Shown: positions 8,986 through 17,898, counted from the stretch's first letter. The stretch is 64,000 nt of DNA from Lentzea flava (GCF_014648475.1 NZ_BMRE01000004.1:62001-126000), one strand, 5' to 3'. The notes: a model not told the origin generated them from the sequence alone. Numbers and translations: made by a program.

Positions 8986-9007
8986 TTTCGGGGGCGGTGT
9001 TTCGGGG
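8986..9007. promoter_or_regulatory. Candidate DeoR-type operator upstream of the binding-protein gene
   Basis: The 91-base gap between the DeoR gene and the transporter operon holds two direct TTTCGGGG units, written as ATTTCGGGGGCGGTGTTTC. The pattern TTTCG...GTGTTTC recurs on the other strand just upstream of the DeoR gene (9835-9850). A shared motif at both places is what an autoregulated local repressor would need, but this is pattern matching only. Confidence 0.3.
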
Positions 9008-9022
9008 CCGGCTGGAAAGTGC

Positions 9023-9784
9023 TCAGGCTCTGAGCACTTTGGGCCCGAGCAGGGCGTACCGGTGGGCCTCGTGGGCGGAGAGGCCGCTGTCGGTGACGAT
9101 CGCTTCGAGGTCGGCGACCTCGGCGAACCGGTGGAAGCTGGAGACGCCGAACTTCGTGTGCACCCCGACGAAGATCTTCCGCCGGGCCGAGCTGAGCGCT
9201 TTGGCCTTCACCGCGCCGACCGCCGGATCGGGCGTGGTCAGGCCGTGCTCGCGGGAGATCCCGTTCGCACCGATGTAGGCGAGGTCGATCACCATCTCGC
9301 CCAGCATCCTGGTCGTCCAGTGGTCCACTGTGGCCAGTGTGTGGCCGCGAACCCTACCGCCCAGCAACAGAACCGTGCAGGACGGGTGTTCGGACATCGC
9401 CGCGGCGGTCGGCAGCGACGCGGTGATGATCGTGAGCGGGTTGGTGGTGGGCAACGCCTCCGCGACGAGCTGCGGCGTGTAGCCCTCGTCGATGAACACG
9501 GTCTCGGCGTCGTCCAGCCGTTCGGCGGCGGCCTTCGCGATGCGCCGCTTCTCCGGCACGTGCGACCCGGCCCGGAACCGCAGCCCGGTCTCGAACCCGG
9601 CGCTCTCGACCGGAATACCGCCACCGTGCGTGCGGCGCACCAGGCCGTGCTCGTCGAGCACGCGGAGATCGCGCCTGACCGTTTCGGGCGCGACGCCCAG
9701 TTCCTGCGCCATCTCCACCACGTCGACGCGGCCGTCGGCGCGGGCCCTGGCCAGGATGCGCCGCTTGCGTTCCTCGGCTCGCAT
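9023..9784 (-). CDS. DeoR/GlpR-family transcriptional regulator
   Basis: A 253-residue sugar-metabolism repressor. The N-terminal winged helix-turn-helix (residues 1-58) has the family signature VVEMAQELGVAPETVRRDLRVL followed by RTHGGGI, and the rest is a DeoR sensor domain that binds a phosphorylated sugar. The ATG at 9784 gives the family's usual length and has AGGTGA upstream; a GTG at 9841 would add 19 untypical residues and run through a candidate operator. It sits upstream of, and in line with, the polyol transporter operon and is its probable regulator. Confidence 0.88.
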   Translation of the reverse strand: MRAEERKRRILARARADGRVDVVEMAQELGVAPETVRRDLRVLDEHGLVRRTHGGGIPVESAGFETGLRFRAGSHVPEKRRIAKAAAERLDDAETVFIDEGYTPQLVAEALPTTNPLTIITASLPTAAAMSEHPSCTVLLLGGRVRGHTLATVDHWTTRMLGEMVIDLAYIGANGISREHGLTTPDPAVGAVKAKALSSARRKIFVGVHTKFGVSSFHRFAEVADLEAIVTDSGLSAHEAHRYALLGPKVLRA

Positions 9785-9834
9785 TTCACCTGCCCATTCG
9801 GCTCTCGGGATGCCCGTTCGGGCCGTGCCTAGAT

Positions 9835-9850
9835 GAAACACCCTCGAAAC
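9835..9850. promoter_or_regulatory. Candidate operator upstream of the DeoR gene
   Basis: Reading on the minus strand, GTTTCGAGGGTGTTTC contains two GTTTC units about 50 bases before the DeoR start codon. It resembles the TTTCG...GTGTTTC arrangement upstream of the transporter genes (8986-9007). Autoregulation is inferred. Confidence 0.28.
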
Positions 9851-10050
9851 ACTGTGGTCGCCACCACAACTGAGTGAAATCCTGCCCGATTCTTGCCCGG
9901 TTCGCCCTGCGTGACGCGTCGTTCACGCAGGTCGACCAGACTGGGCACGCCCGAACCGCCCTGCGCGTGTGCCCGGATGGCCGTCAGCGGGCTGCTGAAT
10001 TCGGTGGAACCGGGCGGGCCGGGACGAAGTCGAACAGGGGAACGAGACGG

Positions 10051-10533
10051 ATGAAGTGGGTCGCGGGTCTGTTCGCGCTGGCGATCTTGGCGTGCGGCTG
10101 CCTGCTGGGGTTGACCGGTTTCACGAAGTTCGATCCCACCGCGGGGACGAACAGCAGGCCCGTCGTGGACCGGGGTGTCGCCCGCGTGGCCGGCTGCACG
10201 CGCAGTGGGCCGGTGAGCATCAACGGCTTCGGCACCTGGTGGAACTGCCAGGCCGACGTCGAGTGGGAGAGCGGGCGGCGGACGCGGGTGACGGCCGAGG
10301 CCGGTCAGCTCACCCCGGACGACAAGGGCGCGGACGTGCCCGTGGTGCAACGAGGTGAGTCGAAGGTTCGCAACGGCTCCGGCAACCCGCCGGTGTACCG
10401 GGCGGACTTCGAACCCAGCGTGGTGCTCGGCCTCGGCTCGCTGCTCGGGGGAATGGGGATTGGCGCGATCGGGGCGCTGGCGGTTCTCGGCACGGTGGCT
10501 TCCCGTCGGAAGAAGGCACAGGAGAGGGAGTAG
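10051..10533 (+). CDS. Membrane protein of the DUF6346 kind
   Basis: A 160-residue protein with one N-terminal membrane helix (FALAILACGCLLGLTG), an extracytoplasmic region of about 95 residues with two Cys (AGCTRSG and WWNCQAD), and a second helix near the C-terminus (LGSLLGGMGIGAIGALAVLG) ending in basic residues. Proteins like this are found in Pseudonocardiaceae next to YbaB and WXG-type genes; the DUF6346 label is from memory and should be checked. The ATG at 10051 follows a purine-rich site (GGGGAACGAG). Its stop abuts the YbaB start (no spacer), so the four genes to 12241 form one operon. The function is unknown. Confidence 0.7.
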   Translation: MKWVAGLFALAILACGCLLGLTGFTKFDPTAGTNSRPVVDRGVARVAGCTRSGPVSINGFGTWWNCQADVEWESGRRTRVTAEAGQLTPDDKGADVPVVQRGESKVRNGSGNPPVYRADFEPSVVLGLGSLLGGMGIGAIGALAVLGTVASRRKKAQERE

Positions 10534-10995
10534 ATGAATCCGGCAGCAGCTGATCCAGACGCGATGATGCGTCAGTGGAACGAGCAGATCCAGGCCAAGC
10601 TCAAGCAGGCCGACGAGATGAAGCAGGTCGCGAACGCCGTCAAGGTGACGCAACGGTCGTCTGACGGCTCGGTGTCCGTGACAGTCGACCAGAATGGCAT
10701 CGTCTCGGCACTGGACCTGACCGACGCGGCGTTGCGCAAGCAACCGGCGCAGCTGTCAGCGGACATCCTCGGTGCGATGCGCACCGCTCAGGCGCAGATC
10801 GCGTCCCGGATGCAGGAGGTCATGGCGCCGATCATCGGCGGCGACTCCGCGACCATGGACGCGCTGATGGGCGGCTACCAGGAGCGCTTCCCCGAGCCGG
10901 AGCCCGAGCAGCCGGTTGAGCGGCGTCCGTCCGGTCCCTCCGATGACGACGACTTCGGCGGGCACAACTTCGCCCGTGACGACAAGGGCTGGTGA
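10534..10995 (+). CDS. YbaB/EbfC-family protein of a type VII-like cluster
   Basis: A 153-residue protein with the YbaB fold in residues 15-100 (WNEQIQAKLKQADEMKQV, then SVTVDQNGIVSALDLTD) and an acidic, Pro-rich tail (EPEPEQPVERRP). Canonical YbaB binds DNA, but in actinomycetes a branch of this family sits beside WXG100 and EspC-like genes and may act as a chaperone or secretion partner, as is the case here. It starts at the base after the upstream stop, and its own stop overlaps the next start (GTGA). Confidence 0.8.
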   Translation: MNPAAADPDAMMRQWNEQIQAKLKQADEMKQVANAVKVTQRSSDGSVSVTVDQNGIVSALDLTDAALRKQPAQLSADILGAMRTAQAQIASRMQEVMAPIIGGDSATMDALMGGYQERFPEPEPEQPVERRPSGPSDDDDFGGHNFARDDKGW

Positions 10996-11339
10996 TCTCG
11001 ATGACCGCTGGTGGGTTCAACGTCCACACGCAGGCGATGCGCGACCACGCCAAGCGCCTGGACGGCATCGTGAAGCAGATCGAGACGGCGCAGCAGGCCA
11101 TCGGGCAGGCGCGGATCAACGGTGCCAACGCGTACGGCATCCTCTGCAGCCCGTTGCTGGAGCCGATCATGGGCACGGTTGAGACCGCGGGTGTGACCGC
11201 GATCGGCGCATCGCACGCCGTCGTCGACGCCACTGTGGACGGTGTCAACGGCATGGCCGACGTCTACGACGCCGCTGACAAGGCCATCGAGGGCAACCTC
11301 AAGAAGATCATCGAGAAGCTGGGGGAGCTGACCTCATGA
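10992..11339 (+). CDS. EspC-like type VII secretion target
   Basis: A 115-residue all-helical protein (FNVHTQAMRDHAKRLDGIVKQ, then AGVTAIGASHAVVDATVDGV) of the kind annotated as type VII secretion target or ESX-1 EspC-like. The GTG at 10992 overlaps the YbaB stop; an ATG at 11001 is equally possible. It overlaps the following gene by 4 bases. It likely pairs with the next product as a helical secretion substrate or a substrate-chaperone. The ESX core ATPase and membrane genes are not in the window. Confidence 0.75.
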   Translation: MISMTAGGFNVHTQAMRDHAKRLDGIVKQIETAQQAIGQARINGANAYGILCSPLLEPIMGTVETAGVTAIGASHAVVDATVDGVNGMADVYDAADKAIEGNLKKIIEKLGELTS

Positions 11340-12241
11340 CCGCACCGAACCCGTTGGTGGCCAAGGCTCCCGACCCCGCTGGTACGTGGGCCGGCGTCAA
11401 CCTGATCGAACCCGCCGCGGACGCGGTCTCCGCGGTCAAGCGCGGCGACTGGGCCGAAGCGGGCATCAACGTCCTCGGCGCGGGCATCGACGCGCTGGGC
11501 TTCGTCACCGACCCGTTCGGCACGCTGCTGTCGTCGGCCTTCTCGTGGTTCATCGAGCACGTCGAGCCGCTGACGTCGATGCTCAACTCGCTCGCGGGCA
11601 ACCCCGGCGTGATCAACCAGAACGCCGCCACCTGGGGCAACGTCGCCGACCACCTGAAGAAGGCCGGAGAGGAGATGGCCAGGATCGTCGATGCCGACAC
11701 CGCGCAGTGGCAGGGCGCCGCGATCTCGGCCTACACGCCGGTGGCGAAGCTGGAGGCCCAGGGCGTCAAGGCCGCCGGTATCGCCGCGGAAGGCGTTGGT
11801 GCCGCTCTCGTCGGTGCGGGCGTGGCCGTCGCGACCGTGCGCACGATCGTGCGCGACCTGATCTCGATGGCGATGTCCGAGCTGGTGCAGGCGTTGATCA
11901 GGTGGGCAGCCGCGGCTCTGCTGACGGTGGGTCTCGCGACGCCGGGCATCATCGCGGACGGCATCCGGCTGGTCATGAAGTGGGCCAAGAAGGTCTCGGA
12001 CTGGCTCGACAAGATCATCAAGACGATCCGCGGCCTGTCCAAGGTCATCGACACGATCTTCAAGACCCTGGACAAGGTCAAGGACGTGCTGAAGGGCGTC
12101 ATGCCCAAGGCGTCCGGCCCGTTCACCGAGATGTTCGAGAACATCGCCACCGGTGCCGTGAACACCACTGCCACCGGCGTGGTCAAGAACCTCCCCACCG
12201 AGTCCGCCAAGGTCGACGACTCGCCGTACGCGACCCGCTGA
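11336..12241 (+). CDS. WXG/PPE-like helical protein, probable type VII substrate
   Basis: A 301-residue mostly helical protein. Residues 95-135 have the WXG100-type helical hairpin (NVADHLKKAGEEMARIV, DTAQWQGAAISAY), followed by two hydrophobic helices (about 140-205) and a Lys-rich amphipathic C-terminal region (WLDKIIKTIRGLSKVIDTI). No known toxin domain is seen at the C-terminus. It is the last gene of the four-gene cluster, and transcription should end at the palindrome just after it. Export through an ESX apparatus encoded elsewhere is inferred from family features. Confidence 0.72.
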   Translation: MTAPNPLVAKAPDPAGTWAGVNLIEPAADAVSAVKRGDWAEAGINVLGAGIDALGFVTDPFGTLLSSAFSWFIEHVEPLTSMLNSLAGNPGVINQNAATWGNVADHLKKAGEEMARIVDADTAQWQGAAISAYTPVAKLEAQGVKAAGIAAEGVGAALVGAGVAVATVRTIVRDLISMAMSELVQALIRWAAAALLTVGLATPGIIADGIRLVMKWAKKVSDWLDKIIKTIRGLSKVIDTIFKTLDKVKDVLKGVMPKASGPFTEMFENIATGAVNTTATGVVKNLPTESAKVDDSPYATR

Positions 12242-12245
12242 GGTC

Positions 12246-12294
12246 GATGAACGGCGCATTTGTCCACGTGAGGTGGACGAATGCGCCGTTCATC
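12246..12294. terminator. Long palindrome between convergent genes; copy 1 of a dispersed repeat
   Basis: Two 22-base arms (starting GATGAACGGCGCATT) pair with a single G-T wobble around a 5-base loop, between the stops of the type VII-like operon and the GH13 gene. The position fits a bidirectional terminator. The same arm sequence occurs at 46675-46723 between another convergent pair, so it is also a dispersed repeat. Confidence 0.8.
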
Positions 12295-12300
12295 ATGTGA

Positions 12301-13782
12301 TCAGCTCAGCCAGGCCGCGGCGTCGTGGGGGAGTTGGCCGTTGGTCAGCGGAATGCTTGACAACGTTGGCGTGCCGGGCAGATCGATCGGTGCGCCGGAC
12401 AGATTGACCACGCAGGTGTGGTCGCCCCGGCGGAACGCCAGCACGTTCTCGCCCAGGTCCAGCCATTCCAGGTCGCCGGTGATCGCGCGGCGTTGCGCGA
12501 ACACCTGGCGGTACAACTCGAGCATCGAGCCGGGGTCGCCGGTCTGGGCCGCTACCGAGAACTGCTGCCAGTTGGCCGGTTGGGGGAGCCAGCTCGGACC
12601 GTCCTCAGCGGACCAGGGGAGTGGCACGCGGCAGCCGTCGCGGCCCCTGTCGGTGAAGCCGGAGCGGTGCCACACCGGGTCCTCCCGCAGCTCGTCCGGC
12701 AGGTCCTCGACCTCCCAGAGGCCCAGCTCCTCGCCCTGGTAGACGTACACACCGCCGGGCAGCGCCGCCGTGAGCATGATCGCCGCGCGGGCCCTGCGGG
12801 TGCCGAGCTCGAAGTCGGTCGGGGCGCCGTGCTGCCGGTCCGCGAAGGAGAACCCGGTCTTCTCGCGGCCGTAGCGGGTCACGTGCCTGGTGACGTCGTG
12901 GTTGGACAGGACCCAGGTCGGTGGTGCGCCGACGGGTTCGTGCGCGGCCAGCGTGTCGTCGACGACCTTGCGCAGCTCCTGGGCGTTCCAGGGGCAGCAG
13001 AGGAAGTCGAAGTTGAACGCGCTGTGCATCTCGTCCGGCCGCAGGTACCTGGCGAACCGGACGGGGTCGGGCAGCCACATCTCGCCGACGAGGATGCGGT
13101 CGCCGTCGTAGGAGTCGACGATCTTGCGCCAGCTCCGGTAGATCTCGTGCACGCCGTCCTGGTCGGAGTACGGCTGGTCGGCGTCCGGCCTGCTGAAGTC
13201 CTTGACCAGGCCGTCGGCGACGTCGATGCGGAATCCGTCGACACCGCGGTCCAGCCAGAACCGCAGGATGTCCTCGAACTCCTTCTCGACAGCGGGGTTC
13301 TCCCAGTTGAAGTCGGGCTGTTCGGCGGCGTAGAGGTGCAGGTACCAGCGACCGTCCGGCAGCTTGCTCCACGCCGGGCCGCCGAAGCGCGACTTCCAGT
13401 CGTTGGGCAGGTCCTCGGTGTCACGGATGTGGAAGCGATCCCACAGGCCCTCCTTGAACCACGGGTGCTGGTCGCTGCAGTGGTTGGGGACGATGTCGAT
13501 GATCACCCGTAGGCCGAGCCCGTGCGCGTCGGCGATGAGCTTCTCCGCGTCGGCGAGTGACCCGAACACCGGCTCGATGTCGCGGTAGTCCGCCACGTCG
13601 TAGCCGCCGTCGGCGAGCGGGCTCGGGTACCACGGGTTCAGCCAGATCGCGTCGAAGCCGAGGTTCGCGATGTGGGAAAGCCTGGCGCGCAGGCCGGCCA
13701 GGTCGCCGATGCCGTCGCCGTTGCCGTCCGCGAAGCTGCGCAGGTAGACCTGGTAGATGGATGCGTTGCGCCACCAACTCAT
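12301..13782 (-). CDS. GH13 alpha-glucosidase
   Basis: A 493-residue cytoplasmic alpha-amylase-family enzyme. Conserved regions are visible in order: IDIVPNHCSDQHPWF (region I), GFRIDVADGL (nucleophile Asp), VGEMWLP (acid Glu) and LSNHDVTRH (transition-state Asp). The opening WWRNASIYQVYLRSFADGNGDGIGDL is typical of oligo-1,6-/alpha-1,4-glucosidases. The length (493) is slightly below the usual 530-560. The ATG at 13782 is preceded by AAAGGA. It follows a CUT1 transporter and so should hydrolyse imported alpha-glucosides (maltose, isomaltose, trehalose or sucrose type) to glucose. Confidence 0.9.
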   Translation of the reverse strand: MSWWRNASIYQVYLRSFADGNGDGIGDLAGLRARLSHIANLGFDAIWLNPWYPSPLADGGYDVADYRDIEPVFGSLADAEKLIADAHGLGLRVIIDIVPNHCSDQHPWFKEGLWDRFHIRDTEDLPNDWKSRFGGPAWSKLPDGRWYLHLYAAEQPDFNWENPAVEKEFEDILRFWLDRGVDGFRIDVADGLVKDFSRPDADQPYSDQDGVHEIYRSWRKIVDSYDGDRILVGEMWLPDPVRFARYLRPDEMHSAFNFDFLCCPWNAQELRKVVDDTLAAHEPVGAPPTWVLSNHDVTRHVTRYGREKTGFSFADRQHGAPTDFELGTRRARAAIMLTAALPGGVYVYQGEELGLWEVEDLPDELREDPVWHRSGFTDRGRDGCRVPLPWSAEDGPSWLPQPANWQQFSVAAQTGDPGSMLELYRQVFAQRRAITGDLEWLDLGENVLAFRRGDHTCVVNLSGAPIDLPGTPTLSSIPLTNGQLPHDAAAWLS

Positions 13783-13793
13783 CTGGTGTCCTT

Positions 13794-14627
13794 TCAGCCT
13801 TTTACGCCGCCCGCGGTGAGCCCCGCGAGGATGTGCCGCTGGAACGCGAGGAACAGCGCGACCATCGGCAGGCTCGCGAGCACGAGGCCCGCGAGCAGGA
13901 GGTTGATCGGGGTGTCGGGGGCGAAGCGCTGCAACGCCACGCTGAGCGTCTGCTTCGCCGGTTCGGGGAACACGAGCAACGGCCAGATGAAGTCCTTCCA
14001 GGCCGCGACGACCGCGAAGATCGAGACGACGGCGAGGATGGGCCGCGAGATCGGCAGCACGACTCTGACCAGGGTCGTCCACGTGCTCGCGCCGTCGATC
14101 CTGGCCGCCTCCAGGAGTTCCTCCGGGATCTGGTCGAAGAACCGCTTGAGCAGGTAGACGTTCAGCGCGTTCGCCGCGAACGGCAGCCAGATGCCCGCCG
14201 GGTTGTTGAGCAGGTCGAGGTCGGTGAGCGTGAGGTAGACGGGGACCAGCAGCGCCGTCGCGGGCAGCATCAGCGTGGCGAGCATCAGGCCGAGGATCAC
14301 GTTGCCACCCCACGGCTTCAGCTTGCTCAGCGCATAGGCGGCGGGGACGATCACAGCCATCTGCACGGCCCACGCGCCGATCGCGACGACGAACGTGTTG
14401 AGGAAGAACTGGCCGAGGTCCATGAAGTTCCAGGCGTTGACGTACGCGCCGGGTTCCCACGTCTCCGGCAGGATCGTCGGTGGCTGCTGCGCCAGTTCCG
14501 CCGGCGGTTTGAACGCGCCGAGCAGCACCCAGACCAGCGGCAGCAGGAACGCGGCCGTGAACACGACCAGCGTGAGCGTGAGGACGACCCAGTAGGCCTT
14601 GCCGGTGCCCTTGGTCAGCGTTCTCAT
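13794..14627 (-). CDS. CUT1 ABC sugar transporter permease (MalG-type)
   Basis: A 277-residue permease with six helices and the EAA loop (EELLEAARIDGASTWTTLVR). It overlaps the upstream permease by 4 bases and is followed 11 bases later by the glucosidase gene. It forms the membrane channel of an alpha-glucoside-type importer with the upstream gene. No ATPase is encoded in the operon. Confidence 0.9.
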   Translation of the reverse strand: MRTLTKGTGKAYWVVLTLTLVVFTAAFLLPLVWVLLGAFKPPAELAQQPPTILPETWEPGAYVNAWNFMDLGQFFLNTFVVAIGAWAVQMAVIVPAAYALSKLKPWGGNVILGLMLATLMLPATALLVPVYLTLTDLDLLNNPAGIWLPFAANALNVYLLKRFFDQIPEELLEAARIDGASTWTTLVRVVLPISRPILAVVSIFAVVAAWKDFIWPLLVFPEPAKQTLSVALQRFAPDTPINLLLAGLVLASLPMVALFLAFQRHILAGLTAGGVKG

Positions 14628-15481
14628 GCGCCGGCCTTCCTGGTGATCTTGAGGTAGAGGAAGGAGAAGACGCTCAGCACCGCGAAGAGGATCAGGCTCA
14701 TCGCGCTCGCGGTGCCGAAGTCGTTGTAGTAGAAGGCATACCGGTAGAGCAGGAGCAGCACGGTGACCGTGGACTCCTCCGGTCCGCCGCCGGTCATGAC
14801 GAACGGCTCGGTGAAGATCTGCATGGTCGCGACGACCTGCAGCAGCAACAGCATCAGGATCACGAACTTGGTCTGCGGGATCGTGACGTGCCAGATCTTC
14901 TTGAGAATGCCGGCGCCGTCGAGGTCCGCGGCCTCGTACAGCTCACCGGGGATCGTCTGCAACGCGGCCAGGTAGATCAGCGTGGCCGAGCCCATGTTCG
15001 CCCACGTGATGACCAGGACGAGGCTGATCATGCTGGTGCTGCTGGAGTCGAGCCACTGGGACGTGGGGAGACCCAGTCCTCTGAGGACGGAGTTGAACAG
15101 GCCGGGGCCCGGGTCGTAGAACCACTTCCACAGCAACGCCGTCACGACCGGCGGCAGCATCACCGGCAGGTAGACGAGCAGCCGGAAGTAGCCCTTGGCG
15201 TGCCGGAGTTCGTTGAGCACCACGGCGGTGACGAACGGAACGCCGAAGCCGATGACCAGTGCGAGGATCGTGAAGTACGCCGTGTTGCGCCACGCCACCA
15301 CGAACAACGGGTCCGCGAAGAGCCGCTCGAAGTTCTCCCAGCCGACCCAGTCGGGGCTCGTGACGAAGTTGACCTGCTGGAAGCTCAGCAGCACCCCGCG
15401 CAGGATCGGCCACCAGGAGAACACCGCGAAGACGACCAGCGCGGCACTCAGGAAGCCGTACGCGGTGACGTGCCGCCGCAC
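14624..15481 (-). CDS. CUT1 ABC sugar transporter permease (MalF-type)
   Basis: A 285-residue permease with six helices and an EAA loop (GELYEAADLDGAGILKKIWH). The GTG start directly abuts the stop of the binding-protein gene. Together with the following permease and the binding lipoprotein it makes a sugar importer resembling AglF/MalF systems. Confidence 0.9.
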   Translation of the reverse strand: MRRHVTAYGFLSAALVVFAVFSWWPILRGVLLSFQQVNFVTSPDWVGWENFERLFADPLFVVAWRNTAYFTILALVIGFGVPFVTAVVLNELRHAKGYFRLLVYLPVMLPPVVTALLWKWFYDPGPGLFNSVLRGLGLPTSQWLDSSSTSMISLVLVITWANMGSATLIYLAALQTIPGELYEAADLDGAGILKKIWHVTIPQTKFVILMLLLLQVVATMQIFTEPFVMTGGGPEESTVTVLLLLYRYAFYYNDFGTASAMSLILFAVLSVFSFLYLKITRKAGA

Positions 15482-16810
15482 TCACTTCACCTGCGCCAGG
15501 ACGGCGTTGACCTTGGTCTCGGCGTCGCTGAGCAGTGCCGCGTGGTCGGCGTTGGGGTTGGTCAGCGTCGCCTGCACGACGGCGTCGAGAATGGCGTAGA
15601 CCTGTTGTGCCTGCGGCGGTTCGAGCGTGCCCTTGGTCTGCTCCGAACCGTCCACATAGGCCTGGAAGTTCTGCACCGGCATGGTGGCGTACTTGGCCTT
15701 GAGCTCTTCCAGCTTCTTGCGCGGCTCACCGGTCCAGATGTCGGCGATCGGTGGGATGGGCAGGCCGACGGGCTGACCGCGGTCCTTGTACTTCTGCAGG
15801 TTCTCCTCGAACCGCTCGGGGTTCAGGTACTTCCACTGGATCCACTTCAGCCCGGCCTTGATCTTCTCGGGCGTGGCCTTGGGGTTGATCATGTACCCCT
15901 CGCCGCCGAGCAACGTGCCCTTCTGCCCGGGAATCGCCGCCAGCCCGTAATCCTCGTACCTGCCCTTGAACTGGTTGACGATCGTGGCGACGTTGTCGGG
16001 CGCGGCGAGGTACATGCCGAGCTGCCCGGCGCCCATCATGTTCTGCACGTCGCCGATCTCCAGGAGCTGCTTCTCGCCCATGGAGCCGTCGTCCCAGCGC
16101 ATCTCCTTGAGGCGGCGCAGGACTTCCCTGCCCTTGTCGTTGTTGAAGTCGGCCTTGTAGGTGTCGCCGTCCTTGCGCGCGACGTCGCCGCCGACGGACT
16201 TCATCCACGTGGTGAAGTGCCAGCCGCCCTGGTTGCTCTTGCTGTACTCGGCGAACCCGGTGACGCCCGCGTCCTTGAGCTTCTTGGCGGCGGCCCGGAC
16301 CTCGTCCCACGTCTTCGGCGGCTGGTCGGGGTTCAGCCCGGCCTTGGTGAAGTTGGTGCGGCTGTAGAGCAGGCCCATCGTGTAGTTGGCGGTGGGCAGC
16401 CCGTAGACCTTGCCGTCGGCCGTGAAGACGTCCTTGAGCTCCTGCTTGAGGTCGCCGTAGTGCGGCACGTCCTTGACGTAACCGGTGAGATCGGCGGCCT
16501 GTTTCCTGGCGATGAGCGCCGCCGGATCCGTGAAGTAGACGTAGAAGACGTCCTCCAGCTGCCCGCCGGCGAGCTTGGCGGAGAACGTCTTCGGGTCCAT
16601 GAACCCCTCGTGCGGCACGAGGTCGATGTCCGGGTTCTGCTTCTCGAACTCCGCCACGTCCTCGTCGAAGACCTTGCGGTCGAACGCCTGGGTCTGCGGC
16701 GGCTGGCCGTTGATGTTGACGACGACCTTGCCGCCCGCCTCGTTCGTGGAACCGCTCCCACAGCCTGCGACCAGGACACAGCCCAGCAGCACGGCAGCGG
16801 ACTTCTTCAT
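15482..16810 (-). CDS. Sugar-binding lipoprotein of the CUT1 transporter
   Basis: A 442-residue family 1 solute-binding protein with a short lipoprotein signal (MKKSAAVLLGCVLVAGC, Cys 17) and the usual two-lobed fold (AGLNPDQPPKTWDEVRAAAK, LLGGEGYMINPKATPEKIK). It is anchored on the outer face of the membrane. It heads an operon of binding protein, two permeases and the glucosidase, downstream of a LacI regulator encoded on the same strand. Confidence 0.9.
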   Translation of the reverse strand: MKKSAAVLLGCVLVAGCGSGSTNEAGGKVVVNINGQPPQTQAFDRKVFDEDVAEFEKQNPDIDLVPHEGFMDPKTFSAKLAGGQLEDVFYVYFTDPAALIARKQAADLTGYVKDVPHYGDLKQELKDVFTADGKVYGLPTANYTMGLLYSRTNFTKAGLNPDQPPKTWDEVRAAAKKLKDAGVTGFAEYSKSNQGGWHFTTWMKSVGGDVARKDGDTYKADFNNDKGREVLRRLKEMRWDDGSMGEKQLLEIGDVQNMMGAGQLGMYLAAPDNVATIVNQFKGRYEDYGLAAIPGQKGTLLGGEGYMINPKATPEKIKAGLKWIQWKYLNPERFEENLQKYKDRGQPVGLPIPPIADIWTGEPRKKLEELKAKYATMPVQNFQAYVDGSEQTKGTLEPPQAQQVYAILDAVVQATLTNPNADHAALLSDAETKVNAVLAQVK

Positions 16811-16913
16811 GGTGGGGCCGCCCTTCTCGCGAGCGCGTCGATGTGACGGCGACCATAAGTCGTCGTTACATCTGAACGCAATATCTAGACGAAAACTCGC
16901 AAGAAGCCGACTG

Positions 16914-17897
16914 CTACCTGACTGGCGCGCTGGAGGCCCTCACCACCAGTTCGGGCTCGAAGAGCAGTTCGTCCGGCGCCACCGCGTTGCCGGAGATCTG
17001 GTTGGCCAGCAGCTCCACCGCCGCCCGCCCCATCGCCTCGATGGGCTGCCGCACCGTCGTGAGCGGCGGATCGGTGCAGGTCATGAACGCCGAATCGTCG
17101 TACCCGACGATCGACACGTCCTTGGGCACATCCAGTCCCGCGCGCCGGACGGCCCTGATCGCCCCCAGCGCCAGCGGGTCGCTGGCACAGATGATCGCCG
17201 TGACCCCGCGCTGCACGAGCTTGGTGGCCGCCGCCTGCCCGCCTTCAAGGCTGAACATGGCGTGCTCGACCTCGGCCCCACCGCACTTCTCGATGGCCTG
17301 CAGCTTCCGGTGACTCGGCACGTGGTCCGGCGGCCCGAGCACTGCCCCGATCCTGCGGTGCCCCAACGAGGTGAGGTGCCCGTACGCCTGCTCCACCGCC
17401 ACCGCGTCGTCACACGAAACCCGCGGAAACGCCAGGTCGTCGATGGCCGCGTTGACCAGCACCGCAGGCAGCTTCCGCGCCATCATCTGCTGGTAGTGCC
17501 CGTGGCTGGCGTCCTTCTGCGCGTACAGCCCACCCGCGAACACGATGCCCGACACGTGCTGCTCGAGCAGCAGCTCCAGGTACTCGGCCTCGGTCACCCC
17601 GCCGGCGGTCCGCGTGCACAAGACGGGCGTGAACCCCCTTTGCGCAAGCGCGTTGCCCACGACATCCGCGAACGCGGGGAAGATCGGGTTCTGCAGCTCG
17701 GGCAACACCAGCCCGACAAGCCTGGCCCGCTCACCGCGCAGCTGCGTCGGCCTTTCGTAACCCAGCACGTCAAGCGCGGTGAGCACGGCACTGCGCGTGG
17801 CGTCCGAGACGCCCGGCTTGCCGTTCAGCACCCGGCTGACGGTGGCCTCACTGACCCCGACCTTGGCCGCGACCTCGGCCAGCCTCCGTTGCGTCAT
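16914..17897 (-). CDS. LacI-family transcriptional regulator
   Basis: A 327-residue repressor. The N-terminal helix-turn-helix (RLAEVAAKVGVSEATVSRVLNG) and hinge are intact, followed by a periplasmic-binding-protein-like ligand domain (VGLVLPELQNPIFPAFADVV; CASDPLALGAIRAV). It is encoded immediately upstream of, and in the same direction as, the alpha-glucoside transporter/glucosidase operon and most probably represses it until the sugar is present. A dyad over its own promoter suggests autoregulation. Confidence 0.92.
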   Translation of the reverse strand: MTQRRLAEVAAKVGVSEATVSRVLNGKPGVSDATRSAVLTALDVLGYERPTQLRGERARLVGLVLPELQNPIFPAFADVVGNALAQRGFTPVLCTRTAGGVTEAEYLELLLEQHVSGIVFAGGLYAQKDASHGHYQQMMARKLPAVLVNAAIDDLAFPRVSCDDAVAVEQAYGHLTSLGHRRIGAVLGPPDHVPSHRKLQAIEKCGGAEVEHAMFSLEGGQAAATKLVQRGVTAIICASDPLALGAIRAVRRAGLDVPKDVSIVGYDDSAFMTCTDPPLTTVRQPIEAMGRAAVELLANQISGNAVAPDELLFEPELVVRASSAPVR

Positions 17898-17898
17898 G

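Noticed and set aside
14888..16846. Long plus-strand frame opposite the sugar-binding protein and permease
   Set aside because: Antisense to genes with clear lipobox and EAA motifs; its own product is repetitive and unrecognisable.
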